Counted from the first letter of the stretch, positions 33,937-43,555 are shown. The stretch: DNA of 64,000 nt from an uncultured Saprospiraceae bacterium (GCA_937929945.1 CALFUK010000033.1:20049-84048); one strand, 5' to 3'. Translations and numbers: made by a program. The notes: generated by a model from the letters alone, not told the origin.

Positions 33937-35034
33937 TCATGGCGTAAATCTTTCAAATGTTTCACCATTGAATTTATATACTCCCGTTTCATGTGTGCCA
34001 AGCCAAATTTGGTCTTGTTTGTCCTTGTAAATAGAGAACAGTGAGATGTCTTGACCATTATCTTTTATTGGATAATGAGTAGACTCATTTCCATCATATC
34101 TCCATACTCCTCGATTGTATGTTGCCATCCAAATATCACCCTCCTTATCTTTTATAGCAGACATGAAATAAATATAATCTTTTCCGTCTGCGGATTTAAT
34201 ATCATCAATGCCATTTTCTCTTTCGTATTTGACTAAAACACTTCCATTTTCTTTTATACTGTCAGGAGAAATGTTGAATCTATAGCGGGTATTACAGAAC
34301 CAGAATTTACCTTTTTCGTCTTCCAGAATGGAGCGAATACCAAACGAGCCCCCTTCTGGCGTATTTGTCAAGTGGTCTTCAAATAGCCAACTAAGTGAAT
34401 TTCCATCATAGCGGCAGACGCCAAAGTTTGATGTACCAAACCACATTTTTCCTTTACTGTCTTTGTAAATATAATATACATCATATGGACTCCAGGATTT
34501 ATTTGGAAATCTTGCGAAATACTCGTCAGCCATATAGTGTTTGGGGAATTTAAGCTGATAAAGGTTTTTTCCGTCATACCGATAAGGTCCTTTATCTCCA
34601 TTTTTTCCAAGAATACCAAACCATAAATCATCAGTTTGGAGTTTCCAATTATCACTTGAAGATTTGCTTGGAATGGCGGTCAACGTCGAAAAAGTATGTC
34701 CATCATACTTATTTATACCTTCCATATTTGAAATGTAAATATTTCCTTGTTTGTCCTCTTGAATGTCTCTGATGCGATTGCTGCTTAATCCATCCTTTGT
34801 TGAAAAATTAGTAATTGTCTTTCCGTCATAACAAAATACACCATCTGTGTCACTACCATACCAGTAGTCACCGTTTGCAGCTTGAAAAACAATCCAAATA
34901 CTATTACTGAGTTCTGAAACCGTGTCGCATAAAACAACTATAGAATTGTGGTTTGCATTGTTAGTGGAATTTTGTCCGTTGCATGAAGTCAATACAATCA
35001 AGATGTAAAAACTAAGAAGTGTATTTAATTTCAT
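33937..35034 (-). CDS. lipoprotein with two-component-regulator-type beta-propeller repeats
   Basis: A 365-residue lipoprotein (lipobox LTSC, Cys at about 18, followed by NGQN). The rest is a set of Reg_prop repeats, each with W-x-G-(T/S)-x-x-x-G-V/x-x-x-Y-D-G: for example YWYGSDTDGVFCYDGKTI, WFGTSNFGVCRYDGNSL, IWMATYNRGVWRYDGNES and IWLGTHETGVYKFNGETF. Such repeats form the periplasmic sensor propeller of hybrid two-component systems, but here there is no membrane segment, kinase or DNA-binding domain, so this is a free propeller. Ligand unknown. It lies alone, convergent with the alginate locus and upstream of nothing obvious. Confidence 0.8.
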   Translation of the reverse strand: MKLNTLLSFYILIVLTSCNGQNSTNNANHNSIVVLCDTVSELSNSIWIVFQAANGDYWYGSDTDGVFCYDGKTITNFSTKDGLSSNRIRDIQEDKQGNIYISNMEGINKYDGHTFSTLTAIPSKSSSDNWKLQTDDLWFGILGKNGDKGPYRYDGKNLYQLKFPKHYMADEYFARFPNKSWSPYDVYYIYKDSKGKMWFGTSNFGVCRYDGNSLSWLFEDHLTNTPEGGSFGIRSILEDEKGKFWFCNTRYRFNISPDSIKENGSVLVKYERENGIDDIKSADGKDYIYFMSAIKDKEGDIWMATYNRGVWRYDGNESTHYPIKDNGQDISLFSIYKDKQDQIWLGTHETGVYKFNGETFERFTP

Positions 35035-35481
35035 TTTCTGTCTGTTTGAAAATTACATTGTCTTCATTTAGTTACCGATACCTCAAAGGAATGTATACAT
35101 AAACCGATAGCTTAAATATAAAGTCATGCCTTATGGTGCATACACTTTAGTTGAACAATGCCCCCACGTTACATCACTCTTCTACTAAAGGGTAGGTGTA
35201 TGGCCCAGCTCAGGGAGACGTTGACCGACCGTAATTCTAAGATACAGTATTCTATTGATTTTAGTTTGGTATGACCGTACATCCCTGGTGAGTTGATGTC
35301 CTCTGATATAGTGAGTCATACATAGGTATGTGCACATTACTTTCACAGTGGGGACTCAAGATACCAGTCAATAAGAGGCATACCCTATATCACATCACAA
35401 AAAAAGCCAACTGCAAATAAGCAGTTGGCTCCAAAGTTTCATCTGGTTAGGATGATGTTTTAAAAAAGGGTAAAGATTATC
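35035..35481. other. 447-bp spacer between icd and the propeller lipoprotein gene
   Basis: Apart from the icd terminator, I see no gene or repeat. Both flanking genes are on the minus strand, so it also holds the promoter of the propeller lipoprotein gene. Confidence 0.4.
35398..35430 (-). terminator. Rho-independent terminator of icd
   Basis: On the minus strand a perfect 10-bp stem AGCCAACTGC/GCAGTTGGCT with a 6-base loop is followed by a run of seven T residues. It lies about 50 bp after the icd stop. Confidence 0.85.
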
Positions 35482-36705
35482 TTACATATTTTTGATGATC
35501 TCGTCACCGAATTCTGAGCACTTCAGCTTCGTGGCATCTTTCATCAATCTCTCAAAATCATAGGTCACTCGCTTGGTTTTGATGGCTCCTTTCAGGCCTT
35601 TCTCGATGATCTTACCGACCTTTTTCCAGCCCATGTAGTCAAACATCATCACACCTGAGAGAATGACAGAACTCGGATTCACTTTATCTTGGCCAGCATA
35701 CTTAGGTGCAGTACCGTGAGTCGCTTCGAAGACGGCTATACCTGTATTGTAGTTGATATTCGCTCCGGGAGCGATACCGATACCACCGACGATAGCAGCT
35801 AGTGCATCTGACACGTAGTCCCCATTGAGGTTAAGCGTAGCGATGACATCATACTCAGCAGGACGCAGGAGGATCTGCTGTAAGAATGCATCAGCGATCA
35901 CATCCTTCACGATGATTTCACCCTTGCTGTGCTTGATGATCTGCCATGGTCCTCCGTCCAGGTCTTCGGCACCGTACTGGTCCTTGGCCAGCTGGTAGCC
36001 CCACTCTTTGAATTTCCCTTCGGTGAATTTCATGATGTTACCCTTGTGGACTAAGGTTACAGACTCACGCTTATTCGCGATGGCATATTCTATGGCAGCT
36101 TTGACGAGCCTCTCTGTACCTTCTACGGATACGGGCTTCACACCGAGTGATGCCGTATCGGGAAATCTGATGCCAGTGACACCCATCTCTTCGATCAAAA
36201 ATGCTTTTACCTTATCATTCTCTGGAGTGCCATGTAGGTACTCGATACCAGCGTAGATATCCTCTGTATTCTCTCTGAAAATCACCATATCCACCAGTCC
36301 TGGCTTCTTGACTGGTGAGGGGACACCTCGGTACCATTTTACAGGTCTGACACAGGCGTAGAGGTCTAGTATCTGTCTGATGGCTACATTGAGTGATCTG
36401 AATCCTCCGCCGACGGGTGTCGTCAGTGGCCCTTTGATGGCTACGAGGTGCTCCGCGATGCTATCAGTCGTGACCTTAGGTAGCCATTCGCCTAATTTTT
36501 CGTTCGCTTTTTCACCAGCGTATACTTCTTTCCAATGGATCTTTCGGTCTCCGTCATATGCTTTTTCGACTGCTGCATCGAATACTTTTTGGGCTGCTGC
36601 CCAGATATCCGCTCCGATACCATCACCTTCGATAAAGGGGATGATCGGGTCTTTAGGCACAGTCAGATTTCCTCTTCTGTTTAATGTTATTTTAGTACCA
36701 CTCAT
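35482..36705 (-). CDS. icd: NADP-type isocitrate dehydrogenase
   Basis: A 407-residue enzyme of the citric acid cycle that converts isocitrate to 2-oxoglutarate with NADP+. Key segments are [13 protein letters not shown] near the start, [19 protein letters not shown] with the substrate Ser and Arg residues, [13 protein letters not shown], the catalytic Lys/Asp region [13 protein letters not shown], and [20 protein letters not shown], whose Lys-Tyr after HGTAP marks NADP specificity. The size matches prokaryotic dimeric Icd (about 415). It is a single gene with its own promoter and terminator, divergent from ruvB. Confidence 0.97.
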   Translation of the reverse strand: MSGTKITLNRRGNLTVPKDPIIPFIEGDGIGADIWAAAQKVFDAAVEKAYDGDRKIHWKEVYAGEKANEKLGEWLPKVTTDSIAEHLVAIKGPLTTPVGGGFRSLNVAIRQILDLYACVRPVKWYRGVPSPVKKPGLVDMVIFRENTEDIYAGIEYLHGTPENDKVKAFLIEEMGVTGIRFPDTASLGVKPVSVEGTERLVKAAIEYAIANKRESVTLVHKGNIMKFTEGKFKEWGYQLAKDQYGAEDLDGGPWQIIKHSKGEIIVKDVIADAFLQQILLRPAEYDVIATLNLNGDYVSDALAAIVGGIGIAPGANINYNTGIAVFEATHGTAPKYAGQDKVNPSSVILSGVMMFDYMGWKKVGKIIEKGLKGAIKTKRVTYDFERLMKDATKLKCSEFGDEIIKNM

Positions 36706-36737
36706 ATGTATTATTTATTGTTATTGATAAGGAGCTG

Positions 36738-36745
36738 CAAAAGTA
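36738..36745 (-). promoter_or_regulatory. -7 element of the icd promoter
   Basis: TACTTTTG on the minus strand matches TAnnTTTG and lies 32 bases upstream of the icd ATG. Confidence 0.5.
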
Positions 36746-36871
36746 TGAAAACAAAAATCATCATTATAGGATAAATAGCCTTATCCATGCGCGAATGCAT
36801 AAAAAACCATCAATTTTGTGGCCTTTTCGTGCTTATACGGAGGACATATGACGATTATAGATAATACTTCT

Positions 36872-36879
36872 TACTTTTG
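36872..36879 (+). promoter_or_regulatory. -7 element of the ruvB promoter; decides the start
   Basis: TACTTTTG matches TAnnTTTG. A possible in-frame TTG at 36877 lies inside it, so the ATG at 36895, 15 bases downstream, is the better start. Confidence 0.5.
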
Positions 36880-36894
36880 TATCTCAATCATCTT

Positions 36895-37917
36895 ATGAAT
36901 CCGCACTTAGATCCCACGAACGAACCCGCGACACCAGAAGAGCAAAATGTAGAGCGTGCTCTGCGACCGAAGATGCTGGATGACTTCAGTGGTCAGCCGC
37001 AGATCGTGGATAACCTCACAGTGTTTATCCAGGCGGCTAAACTGCGCGGAGAGGCTTTGGATCATGTCCTACTCCATGGACCTCCAGGGCTGGGTAAGAC
37101 CACACTCTCGCACATTGTGGCTAACGAATTAGAGACGGGCATCAAGATCACATCGGGACCCGTCATCGAGAAGCCAGGCGACTTAGCGGGGCTCTTGACG
37201 AATCTGGCAGAGGGCGATGTCCTCTTCATCGATGAGATACACCGGCTGAATACCGTGGTCGAAGAATACCTGTATTCTGCTATGGAGGACTATACCATAG
37301 ACATCATGATCGACTCTGGACCTAATGCACGCAGCATCCAGATCACCATTAATCCCTTTACACTGGTGGGAGCCACCACGCGGATGGGACTCTTGACGCC
37401 CCCGCTCAGAGCGAGATTCGGGATCACCTGTCATCTTAACTACTATGATGTGCCGACGCTGAAGTCCATCATCAAGCGAAGTGCGGGCCTGTTAGAAATA
37501 CCGATAGAGCCAGATGGAGTCACTGAGATCGCCAGGCGGAGCCGAGGGACGCCGCGGATTGCCAATGCACTACTCAGACGAGTCAGAGACTTTGCCCAGA
37601 TCAAAGGGAATGGGACGATCGATAAAGCCATCGCAGAGTATGGTCTGGAGGCGCTGCACGTGGATCAGAATGGACTGGATGAAATGGACAATCGGATCCT
37701 GAAGGCTATCATCGAAAAATTCAAAGGTGGACCCGTGGGCATCAAGAATGTCGGTACGGCTGTGGGAGAAGAGTCAGGCACGATCGAAGAAGTACATGAG
37801 CCTTTTCTGATCATGGAGGGCTATATCCAGCGGACGCCCCGCGGGCGCATCGCGAGCGAAAAAGCCTATCGCCATCTGGGTATTGTGCCGCCACAGGCTA
37901 CGGGGACTTTATTTTAG
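36895..37917 (+). CDS. ruvB: Holliday junction branch-migration helicase RuvB
   Basis: A 340-residue AAA+ ATPase. Walker A is [10 protein letters not shown], Walker [10 protein letters not shown], sensor 1 [19 protein letters not shown], then [22 protein letters not shown], and the C-terminal winged helix ends [21 protein letters not shown]. RuvB hexamers drive branch migration with RuvA during recombinational repair. Length is normal (about 340). The gene is alone and divergent from icd; ruvA and ruvC are not in the window. The start is placed at ATG 36895 because the upstream TTG overlaps the promoter. Confidence 0.98.
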   Translation: MNPHLDPTNEPATPEEQNVERALRPKMLDDFSGQPQIVDNLTVFIQAAKLRGEALDHVLLHGPPGLGKTTLSHIVANELETGIKITSGPVIEKPGDLAGLLTNLAEGDVLFIDEIHRLNTVVEEYLYSAMEDYTIDIMIDSGPNARSIQITINPFTLVGATTRMGLLTPPLRARFGITCHLNYYDVPTLKSIIKRSAGLLEIPIEPDGVTEIARRSRGTPRIANALLRRVRDFAQIKGNGTIDKAIAEYGLEALHVDQNGLDEMDNRILKAIIEKFKGGPVGIKNVGTAVGEESGTIEEVHEPFLIMEGYIQRTPRGRIASEKAYRHLGIVPPQATGTLF

Positions 37918-38027
37918 TCAGTTACAGTGGGCTAATGAAGCTTTAAATTTTTAATTGAGCTGCAGTTTCGGTCATTCATCTTCGAGCTGCTGCAGAGCTT
38001 AACATAAATTCACCAGTCTCTCTTTTC

Positions 38028-38954
38028 TCAATTTCTCCTGATAATCTCATAGTGAAAGGTAGAATCATCTATGGAGAGGCTCCTGATGAATCCATCTGAG
38101 TCATACTCCATTTGATAAATGACATCATGACGGTCATCATCTCCAGAGAAGAGCAGGCTGATTTCAGATGGTTTGTTGAGCTCGTTTTTGTACTTGAATG
38201 CGTGTGTTATATTATCATGTCGTTGACCATGTTCATCAATTGAAATATCTTCCATTTTCTCTAATCTATTTGTGTGATCATAGCTGTAAATTCTGGTCGA
38301 GCTAAGCTTGAGTTCAGTAGAGTCTATCGGTGCTGGTCCCATGATAGAGTATTGCTGCCTTGATGTTAACTGACCCTCTGCGCTGTAGTTGTAGATTAAT
38401 TGGTTAATTGATTCGATCGGATATTCTTTATCATGAGTCTTGTAGCGCAGCACTTTGCTTTGGATGAGATGTTGATCAAATGTCTTTATAAGCTGGTAAT
38501 CATTTAATCGATGTCCAGATGCACTTGGTCTGCTCCAACTTTCTATCACTGTCTGATTGTCTCGGTAATTGTATTGTATTTGAATGATGATTTTTTCATC
38601 ATTGATGAGTTGCTCTTTTAGGATGTGATCTAAGCGCCCTTCTTCATCGTAGAAATATGAGAATTCCTCCTGTGTGATCTTTGGTATGTGAGTTTCTGCA
38701 TCGCCTACATAAACTCTCCAGCCGACTGACCTGTAGTCACTCTCGGTCTTCAGTCTTCCTGATTGATCAAAGATCCATCTACGCAATACAGCGGCATCAT
38801 CATCCCGTTCTGTTAGCATCTTGATATCGAATGTAGAGCTGTTATCGAATATATCCCCTAAGAGAATTTCATCTAAACCAATAAGACTTTTTTGAGCTGT
38901 CAGCTGCGAAAATGCGATTAGACAAGAAGCTATTATGATCAGGCAGTTGGACAT
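38028..38954 (-). CDS. exported hypothetical protein with YD-repeat-like strands
   Basis: A 308-residue protein with a signal peptide (about 1-20, MSNCLIIIASCLIAFSQLTA). The body shows repeated short strands with F/Y-Y/F-D-x-x-G-R-L such as WIFDQSGRLKTES, YFYDEEGRLDHIL, YNYSAEGQLTSRQ, YSYDHTNRLEKME and MEYDSDGFIRSLS. This is the loose YD/RHS-like repeat seen in many Bacteroidota exported proteins of unknown role. No enzymatic motif is visible. It has no close operon partner; Dabb lies 61 bp upstream on the same strand. Confidence 0.65.
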   Translation of the reverse strand: MSNCLIIIASCLIAFSQLTAQKSLIGLDEILLGDIFDNSSTFDIKMLTERDDDAAVLRRWIFDQSGRLKTESDYRSVGWRVYVGDAETHIPKITQEEFSYFYDEEGRLDHILKEQLINDEKIIIQIQYNYRDNQTVIESWSRPSASGHRLNDYQLIKTFDQHLIQSKVLRYKTHDKEYPIESINQLIYNYSAEGQLTSRQQYSIMGPAPIDSTELKLSSTRIYSYDHTNRLEKMEDISIDEHGQRHDNITHAFKYKNELNKPSEISLLFSGDDDRHDVIYQMEYDSDGFIRSLSIDDSTFHYEIIRRN

Positions 38955-39015
38955 TTGAATCAGATTTGGTCAATGCTATGAATATCGTGAAGCTACACAT
39001 AGAGCTCGCTGTAGA

Positions 39016-39441
39016 TCAATTCCAAAAGTCCAGCACCAAGACATCATCCAGATGTGGCTTCAGCACTTCCACGAATGCCAGATGAGCAGGGTGGGGGAGG
39101 TACACAGCGCGATCCGCCTCACTGTCAAAAGTCACTAGAAAGCAATGTGTAAATCCTTTGTCAAGTCCCTCGGGGCTGTTGTTGATGCCCCATTCATAAT
39201 CACTGATTTCTTTGATCTGACCAGGCAGCTTACTGAAGGCTTGCTCCACCGTTTTGATGTCAGCATCAGTAGCGCTTTCTTTGAATTTGAAGATGACGAC
39301 GTGCCTGAGCTGTTTGGTTTCAGTCATGTTTTTGGCCATTGTAGCTTGATCATCTGACATCACTTTGTTCGCTTTTGGACTGCATCCGATGCAGATCAGA
39401 GTGAGCAATAGACTATAGCACAGGGTCTTTAATGGAGTCAT
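39016..39441 (-). CDS. Dabb-domain (stress-responsive alpha/beta barrel) lipoprotein
   Basis: A 141-residue lipoprotein (lipobox CIGCS) with a single Dabb domain (about 45-140): LRHVVIFKFKESATDADIK, then EWGINNSPEGLDKGFTHCFLV and HPAHLAFVEVLKPHLDDVLVLDFWN. The H-V-V-x-F-K start and the H-x-x-x-x-x-F/L-x-x-x-x-x-P end are typical. Dabb proteins are ferredoxin-like dimers of varied roles; function here is unknown. It starts 3 nt after the stop of the DUF3467 gene and is likely co-transcribed. Confidence 0.88.
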   Translation of the reverse strand: MTPLKTLCYSLLLTLICIGCSPKANKVMSDDQATMAKNMTETKQLRHVVIFKFKESATDADIKTVEQAFSKLPGQIKEISDYEWGINNSPEGLDKGFTHCFLVTFDSEADRAVYLPHPAHLAFVEVLKPHLDDVLVLDFWN

Positions 39442-39444
39442 GGA

Positions 39445-39759
39445 TCAGGCTTGAGCGGTAGGCGTGAAATTCATCGGTGGTAGCTTCGGCTGCTTCTGCG
39501 CTTGGATCGGTCCGTTTTGAGCTTCGTATTTTTTGATGTTATCATTGAGAGCGCCCATCAGTCGCTTAGCATGTTGGGGAGTCAGGATGATTCTGGACTT
39601 CACTTTTGCCTTTGGGACATTGGGGACTAGCCTGACAAAATCCACGATGAATTCTGAGTTGGAGTGGGAGATGATCGCTAGATTGGAGTATACGCCTTCT
39701 GAGACTTCTTCGCTTAGCTCTATGTTGATCTGATTTTTCTTTTTCTTTTCTTCTGCCAT
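39445..39759 (-). CDS. DUF3467 domain protein
   Basis: A 104-residue cytoplasmic protein. After a Lys-rich head (MAEEKKKKNQINIELSEE) come GVYSNLAIISHSNSEFIVDF, VPKAKVKSRIILTPQHAKRL and a helix LMGALNDNIKKYEAQNG, which define the DUF3467 family. The family is conserved across Bacteroidota and some other bacteria, often near transcription or Clp genes; function is unknown. It is the first gene of a two-gene operon with the Dabb lipoprotein. Confidence 0.9.
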   Translation of the reverse strand: MAEEKKKKNQINIELSEEVSEGVYSNLAIISHSNSEFIVDFVRLVPNVPKAKVKSRIILTPQHAKRLMGALNDNIKKYEAQNGPIQAQKQPKLPPMNFTPTAQA

Positions 39760-39828
39760 TTGCCTAAGTTTATTCTGCGAGTGCAGTTTCTATGAGTAAT
39801 GCCACAAAGATAATTAAATCAAAGCCCC

Positions 39829-40644
39829 ATGTCAGCATCAGACCAGAATAGTACGTATTTCGATATGAATCGGACACTATGGAATGCCCGCACTGCAGTC
39901 CACCTGCAGTCTGATTTTTATAATAATGAATCGTTTCTTCAGGGGCGCAATACGCTCACTGAGCCTGAGATGGCCCACTTAGGAGATGTGCAGGGCAAGT
40001 CCATCATCCATCTACAGTGCCACTTTGGGCAGGACAGCCTCTCACTGGCCAGAATGGGTGCGCAGGTCACCGGCATCGATCTATCAGATGCTGCCATAGC
40101 ACAGGCCAAAGCCATGAATGATCAGCTGGGGCTGAATGCAGAATTCGTCTGCTGCAATGTACTGGATACACTTCAGCATGTCTCTGATACTTATGACATC
40201 GTCTTCGTGACCTACGGAGCTACCTGCTGGCTACCTGATCTGAAGCCTTGGGCTCACATCGTGTCGCAGCTGCTGCGGCCTGGTGGTTACCTGTACTTCT
40301 GTGAGTTTCACCCCACGTTCTACATGATAGACGACAGGCAGCAAAAGATCGGCTACCCCTACTTCAATCAGGGGGTGCAGATAGAAACGCATGACAGCAC
40401 CTATACCGATGGAGAGTTGACTCATGGTTTGAAAGAGGCATTCTGGAATCACTCCATAAGCGACATCATCAGTCCGCTGCTGCAAGAAGGGCTGAGACTG
40501 GACTCCCTAAGAGAGTTTGACTACTCTCCTTATAGCTGCTTTGAGAATATGGTAGAAATCCAGAAGGGAAAGTACGTACTGGAAGTCAATGGCTTCAGAC
40601 CGCCTCATCTGCTTCAGCTGAAGGTCTCTAAACCGGAGAGTTGA
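39829..40644 (+). CDS. class I SAM-dependent methyltransferase
   Basis: A 271-residue protein with a Methyltransf_25/11 core: motif I IIHLQCHFGQDSLSLARMG (about 62-80, with the usual G-x-G replaced by C-H-F-G), VTGIDLSDAAIAQAK for the ribose-binding acid, and YDIVFVTYGATCWLPDL. L-Q-C-H-x-G-x-D-x-L-S is typical of a Bacteroidota group of uncharacterised methyltransferases. The substrate is not known. The gene stands alone, divergent from the DUF3467 operon. Confidence 0.82.
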   Translation: MSASDQNSTYFDMNRTLWNARTAVHLQSDFYNNESFLQGRNTLTEPEMAHLGDVQGKSIIHLQCHFGQDSLSLARMGAQVTGIDLSDAAIAQAKAMNDQLGLNAEFVCCNVLDTLQHVSDTYDIVFVTYGATCWLPDLKPWAHIVSQLLRPGGYLYFCEFHPTFYMIDDRQQKIGYPYFNQGVQIETHDSTYTDGELTHGLKEAFWNHSISDIISPLLQEGLRLDSLREFDYSPYSCFENMVEIQKGKYVLEVNGFRPPHLLQLKVSKPES

Positions 40645-40953
40645 TCGTGTACGACGCTGATTCAGGTCGCCTTTTTACGATATACATTTCTTTTCCAGTA
40701 AGACTTCTAAAATAGCTTCAAATTTTTCAAAGTGCAAATATCAATAGTGCTGTGAGTGAGGCACAATTTTTTTAAACGAGGACATCTTACGTTTTTGGTT
40801 GCATACAGTAGGGGTGGTAGGTATTACACATATTGCTTTAATTAATCATATGTATAACATTGATATTCAATAATATTTTCTTAGTATTGCGTAAGATTTG
40901 ATTGGTTTTATACTGAACACCCCAAACAATCAAGTCGTACAAAACGAAAACCG
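40645..40953. other. 309-bp spacer after the methyltransferase gene
   Basis: AT-rich DNA without a gene or clear hairpin that I can support. Confidence 0.35.
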
Positions 40954-41223
40954 ATGCAAAGAAAACTACAACACAGTTTTTCCCCCAGCTCTGTGTCTAT
41001 AGCTAATGCGCCCATAGCGAAAAGCTATTTTTCAGAGAGCTTTTTATTATGTTTCCTGATTGTCATGGGCGTCCTTGGCTTCTTCTGTATACATGAGAGC
41101 CTCAGCGCATCTCATATTAGTATGCATAAGCCGACGAGATCGCACTTGAGCCTGACATCTTCATCTTCAGCAATATGTCAGCCCTATGGTCACTTGATCT
41201 CTTATACTCAAAGCCTAGAGTAG
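40954..41223 (+). CDS. possible small membrane protein, unrecognised
   Basis: An 89-codon frame with one likely transmembrane helix (about 29-47, LLCFLIVMGVLGFFCIHES) and a Ser/His-rich tail. I recognise no family. Its tail ends 33 bp before a set of 161-bp tandem repeats. Codon use does not look clearly coding, and no ribosome binding site or promoter was found, so this could be a chance frame. Confidence 0.25.
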   Translation: MQRKLQHSFSPSSVSIANAPIAKSYFSESFLLCFLIVMGVLGFFCIHESLSASHISMHKPTRSHLSLTSSSSAICQPYGHLISYTQSLE

Positions 41224-41256
41224 CTAAGAAATCCATAAAGGTTCTTATCAGCCTCC

Positions 41257-41846
41257 CATCACCGGGATTGCTAAGCCCGCTAGGGATTGGTAAGCCGTCC
41301 ACTAGTGAAATACATGGCAAGCCCACGCGCATGTGATGCTACTGCCTGGGCTCAGCTCAGCGATCTCTAACGAGCTCACCGATCTCAGCGCCCCTTTAGT
41401 CATCAGTTACGAGACCCCATCACTGGGATTGCTAAGCCCGCTAGGGATTGGAAAGCCATCCATTAGTGAAGTACATGGCATGCCCACGCGCATGTGATGC
41501 TACTGCCTGGGTTCAACTCAGCGATCTCTAACGAGCTCACCGATCTCAGCGCCCCTTCAGTCATCAGTTACGAGACCTCATCACTGGGATTGCTAAGCCC
41601 GCTAGGGATTGGAAAGCCATCCATTAGTGAAATACATGGCAAGCCCACGCGCATGTAAAGCTATTGCCAAGGCTCAGCTCAGCGATCTCTAACGAGCTCA
41701 CCGATCTCAGCGCCCCTTCAGTCATCAGTTGCGAGACCCCATCACTGGGATTGCTACGCCCGCTGGATTGGTAAGCCATCCATTAGTGAATTACATTGCA
41801 AGCCCACGCGCATGTGATGCTACTGCCTGAGCTCAGCTCAGCGATC
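41257..41846. repeat. 161-bp tandem repeat, three full copies plus one partial
   Basis: Copies start at 41257, 41418, 41579 and 41740, exactly 161 bp apart; the fourth loses similarity at about 41846. Copies differ by only a few bases; the last has a 3-bp deletion. Each begins CATCACTGGGATTGCTAAGC and holds two near-identical 14-mers (GGGATTGCTAAGCC and GGGATTGGAAAGCC), an ACATG...CATGT pair, and a duplicated CGATCTC block. As 161 is not a multiple of three, no protein frame is kept through the array. Confidence 0.9.
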
Positions 41847-41930
41847 ATAAGTCAAGACACCATACAGGAATAAGCACTTTTCGCAACGAAGGTTTTGACT
41901 ATTTCATGAAAATCTCTATCTTCATCAGAC

Positions 41931-42146
41931 ATGGGGACCCTTAGATCAATTATAGAAAAGTATTCATTTGGTGTATGTAGCTATCTTGGTGCCAAGATGG
42001 GACTGCAGTCATCACGGGTAAGACTCTACTTCATATACACCAGCTTCGTCACGCTGGGCTCTCCCATCATCATCTACTTAGTCGTGGCTTTCTGGCTCAA
42101 TATCAAGAGCTACATCAAGCGGAATGGCAGCTTGCTCTTCGATTAG
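41931..42146 (+). CDS. PspC-domain small membrane protein
   Basis: A 71-residue protein: IEKYSFGVCSYLGAKMGLQ, then SSRVRLYFIYTSFVTLGSPIIIYLVVAFWL with one long hydrophobic helix. The G-V-C-x-x-L-x-x-x-x-G-x-x-x-x-x-V-R-L/x motif is that of PspC domains, linked to phage-shock-type envelope stress control. No PspA or kinase lies nearby. The gene ends 3 bp from the convergent DUF4159 stop. Confidence 0.8.
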   Translation: MGTLRSIIEKYSFGVCSYLGAKMGLQSSRVRLYFIYTSFVTLGSPIIIYLVVAFWLNIKSYIKRNGSLLFD

Positions 42147-42149
42147 GAA

Positions 42150-42812
42150 TTAAAATTCAAAAACATACTGTAACATATTAGCGCCCATTCGGAGTGCTGC
42201 GAGTCTGATCTCTGGGGGGTCTTTATGGACTTCTTCATCTTCCCAGCCGTCTCCCAGATCACTTTCGTAGGAGTAGTAACAGATTAATCGGCCTTCGAAG
42301 ATCAGGCCCAGACCTTGAGCCGCTTTCTCATCGTGCTTATGGATCTTCGGCAGGCCTTTTTCAAATTTGAATTTCTGATGATAGATCTCATGAGAGAAGG
42401 GCAGCTCTACGAATTCTAATTCTGGAAATACCTTCTTCATAGCTGGCCTGACGTAGGGGTCCATGCCATAGTTATCATCGATGTGCAGGAAGCCACCAGC
42501 TAGCAGATATTGCCGCAGATTTTCAGCATCTCGATCGGAGAAGACCACATTACCGTGCCCTGTCATGTGCAGAAAGGGATAATTGAATATATCGACACTG
42601 CCGACCTCTACGGTCTCGTATTCATTGGAGAAGTTGGTGCCAAACTGGCTATTGCAGAATAAAGCCAGATTCTTCAGTGCTGTCGGATTAGAGTACCAGT
42701 CACCACCACCGCTGTATTTTAGCAGGGCCAGCTGGAGTGTCGGCTTAGGTGCCGCGAAGGCTGATCCGATCATCACCGTGACTAAGAGTATGTATTTTAG
42801 GTATTTCATCAT
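42150..42812 (-). CDS. exported DUF4159 protein
   Basis: A 220-residue protein with a signal peptide (about 1-20, ending AFAAP) and one DUF4159 domain: LALLKYSGGGDWYSNPTALKNLA, then FPFLHMTGHGNV-type YPFLHMTGHGNVVFSDRD, LRQYLLAGGFLHIDDNYGMDPY and GLIFEGRLICYYSYESDLGDGWED. The fold resembles glutamine amidotransferase/ThuA-like domains without a catalytic triad. It is found across Bacteroidota, often in operons with MoxR/BatA-type genes; here it follows rsmE by 31 bp on the same strand. Function unknown. Confidence 0.85.
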   Translation of the reverse strand: MMKYLKYILLVTVMIGSAFAAPKPTLQLALLKYSGGGDWYSNPTALKNLALFCNSQFGTNFSNEYETVEVGSVDIFNYPFLHMTGHGNVVFSDRDAENLRQYLLAGGFLHIDDNYGMDPYVRPAMKKVFPELEFVELPFSHEIYHQKFKFEKGLPKIHKHDEKAAQGLGLIFEGRLICYYSYESDLGDGWEDEEVHKDPPEIRLAALRMGANMLQYVFEF

Positions 42813-42843
42813 AGGGACTAACGTATAAAAGTGTCGTTTCTGT

Positions 42844-43548
42844 TCATTTTAGCGATCGATTCACAGAATTAAATATGCTGCAGGCCATGATGCCAGCAGT
42901 CTCCGTGCGCAGGCGGTAGGGGCTCAGCCCTACAATGGGGAGTTTCAGCTCTTTGATTTGGCTCATCTCCTTGGAGGAAAAGTCACCTTCTGGACCGATC
43001 AAGATGTTGTAGCTTCCGTCTTTATGCAGCTGGTCCGCCAGATGAATTTGTTCTGGCTGGTAGTGCGCCACCAGCGTATTTTCGGGTGTAGCTTCGTCCA
43101 GAATCTCTTGTAAAGGCCTCAGCTCATCCAGCGTGGGGAAGTGATACTTTAGAGACTGGGTAGCAGCCGAGATCACCTTCTTTCGGCAGCGCTCCGCATT
43201 GAAGTGCTTTCGCTCAGAGTGATCGCAGATGAGTGGCGTGACCCGCTCGATGCCCATCTCCACTGCCTTCTCCAGAAACCACTCAAAGCGGCTCATATTT
43301 TTCGTAAGCGCCATCGCGATGTGTAGACGAGGGATGCGCTGAGTGATTGCTTCTTTTTTCATGATCTGGAGGACCGCTTCTCGCTTGCTGATGGACTGGA
43401 TCTGGCACTCGTAGCTCATACCATGGCCATCAGTCATCTGTATGTGGTCACCCTGCTGCACTCTCAGCACCTTAGTGGCGTGCCTCAGCTCGTCACCGCT
43501 CAGAATGGCCGTATCACCAGCTATATCTGTGATGTGAAATAGGATCAT
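42844..43548 (-). CDS. rsmE: 16S rRNA (uracil-1498-N3)-methyltransferase RsmE
   Basis: A 234-residue SPOUT-class methyltransferase. The N-terminal PUA-like domain has HATKVLRVQQGDHIQMTDG, the middle has MALTKNMSRFEWFLEKAVEMG and PLICDHSERKHF, and the C-terminal knot has ILIGPEGDFSSKEM and GLSPYRLRTETAGIMA, which bind SAM. It modifies U1498 in the small ribosomal subunit. Length matches the family (about 240). It starts an operon with the DUF4159 gene, and the region upstream is filled with 94-bp repeats. Confidence 0.96.
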   Translation of the reverse strand: MILFHITDIAGDTAILSGDELRHATKVLRVQQGDHIQMTDGHGMSYECQIQSISKREAVLQIMKKEAITQRIPRLHIAMALTKNMSRFEWFLEKAVEMGIERVTPLICDHSERKHFNAERCRKKVISAATQSLKYHFPTLDELRPLQEILDEATPENTLVAHYQPEQIHLADQLHKDGSYNILIGPEGDFSSKEMSQIKELKLPIVGLSPYRLRTETAGIMACSIFNSVNRSLK

Positions 43549-43555
43549 GGTTTTA

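Noticed and set aside
41117..41332. 71-codon frame on the minus strand into the 161-bp repeats
   Set aside because: It overlaps the repeat start, has no motifs and is not kept in the other copies.
41257..41846. CRISPR array or integron attC array
   Set aside because: The 161-bp units touch each other with no variable spacers, and no cas or integrase gene or attC core motif is present; the same holds for the 94-bp and 22-bp repeats.
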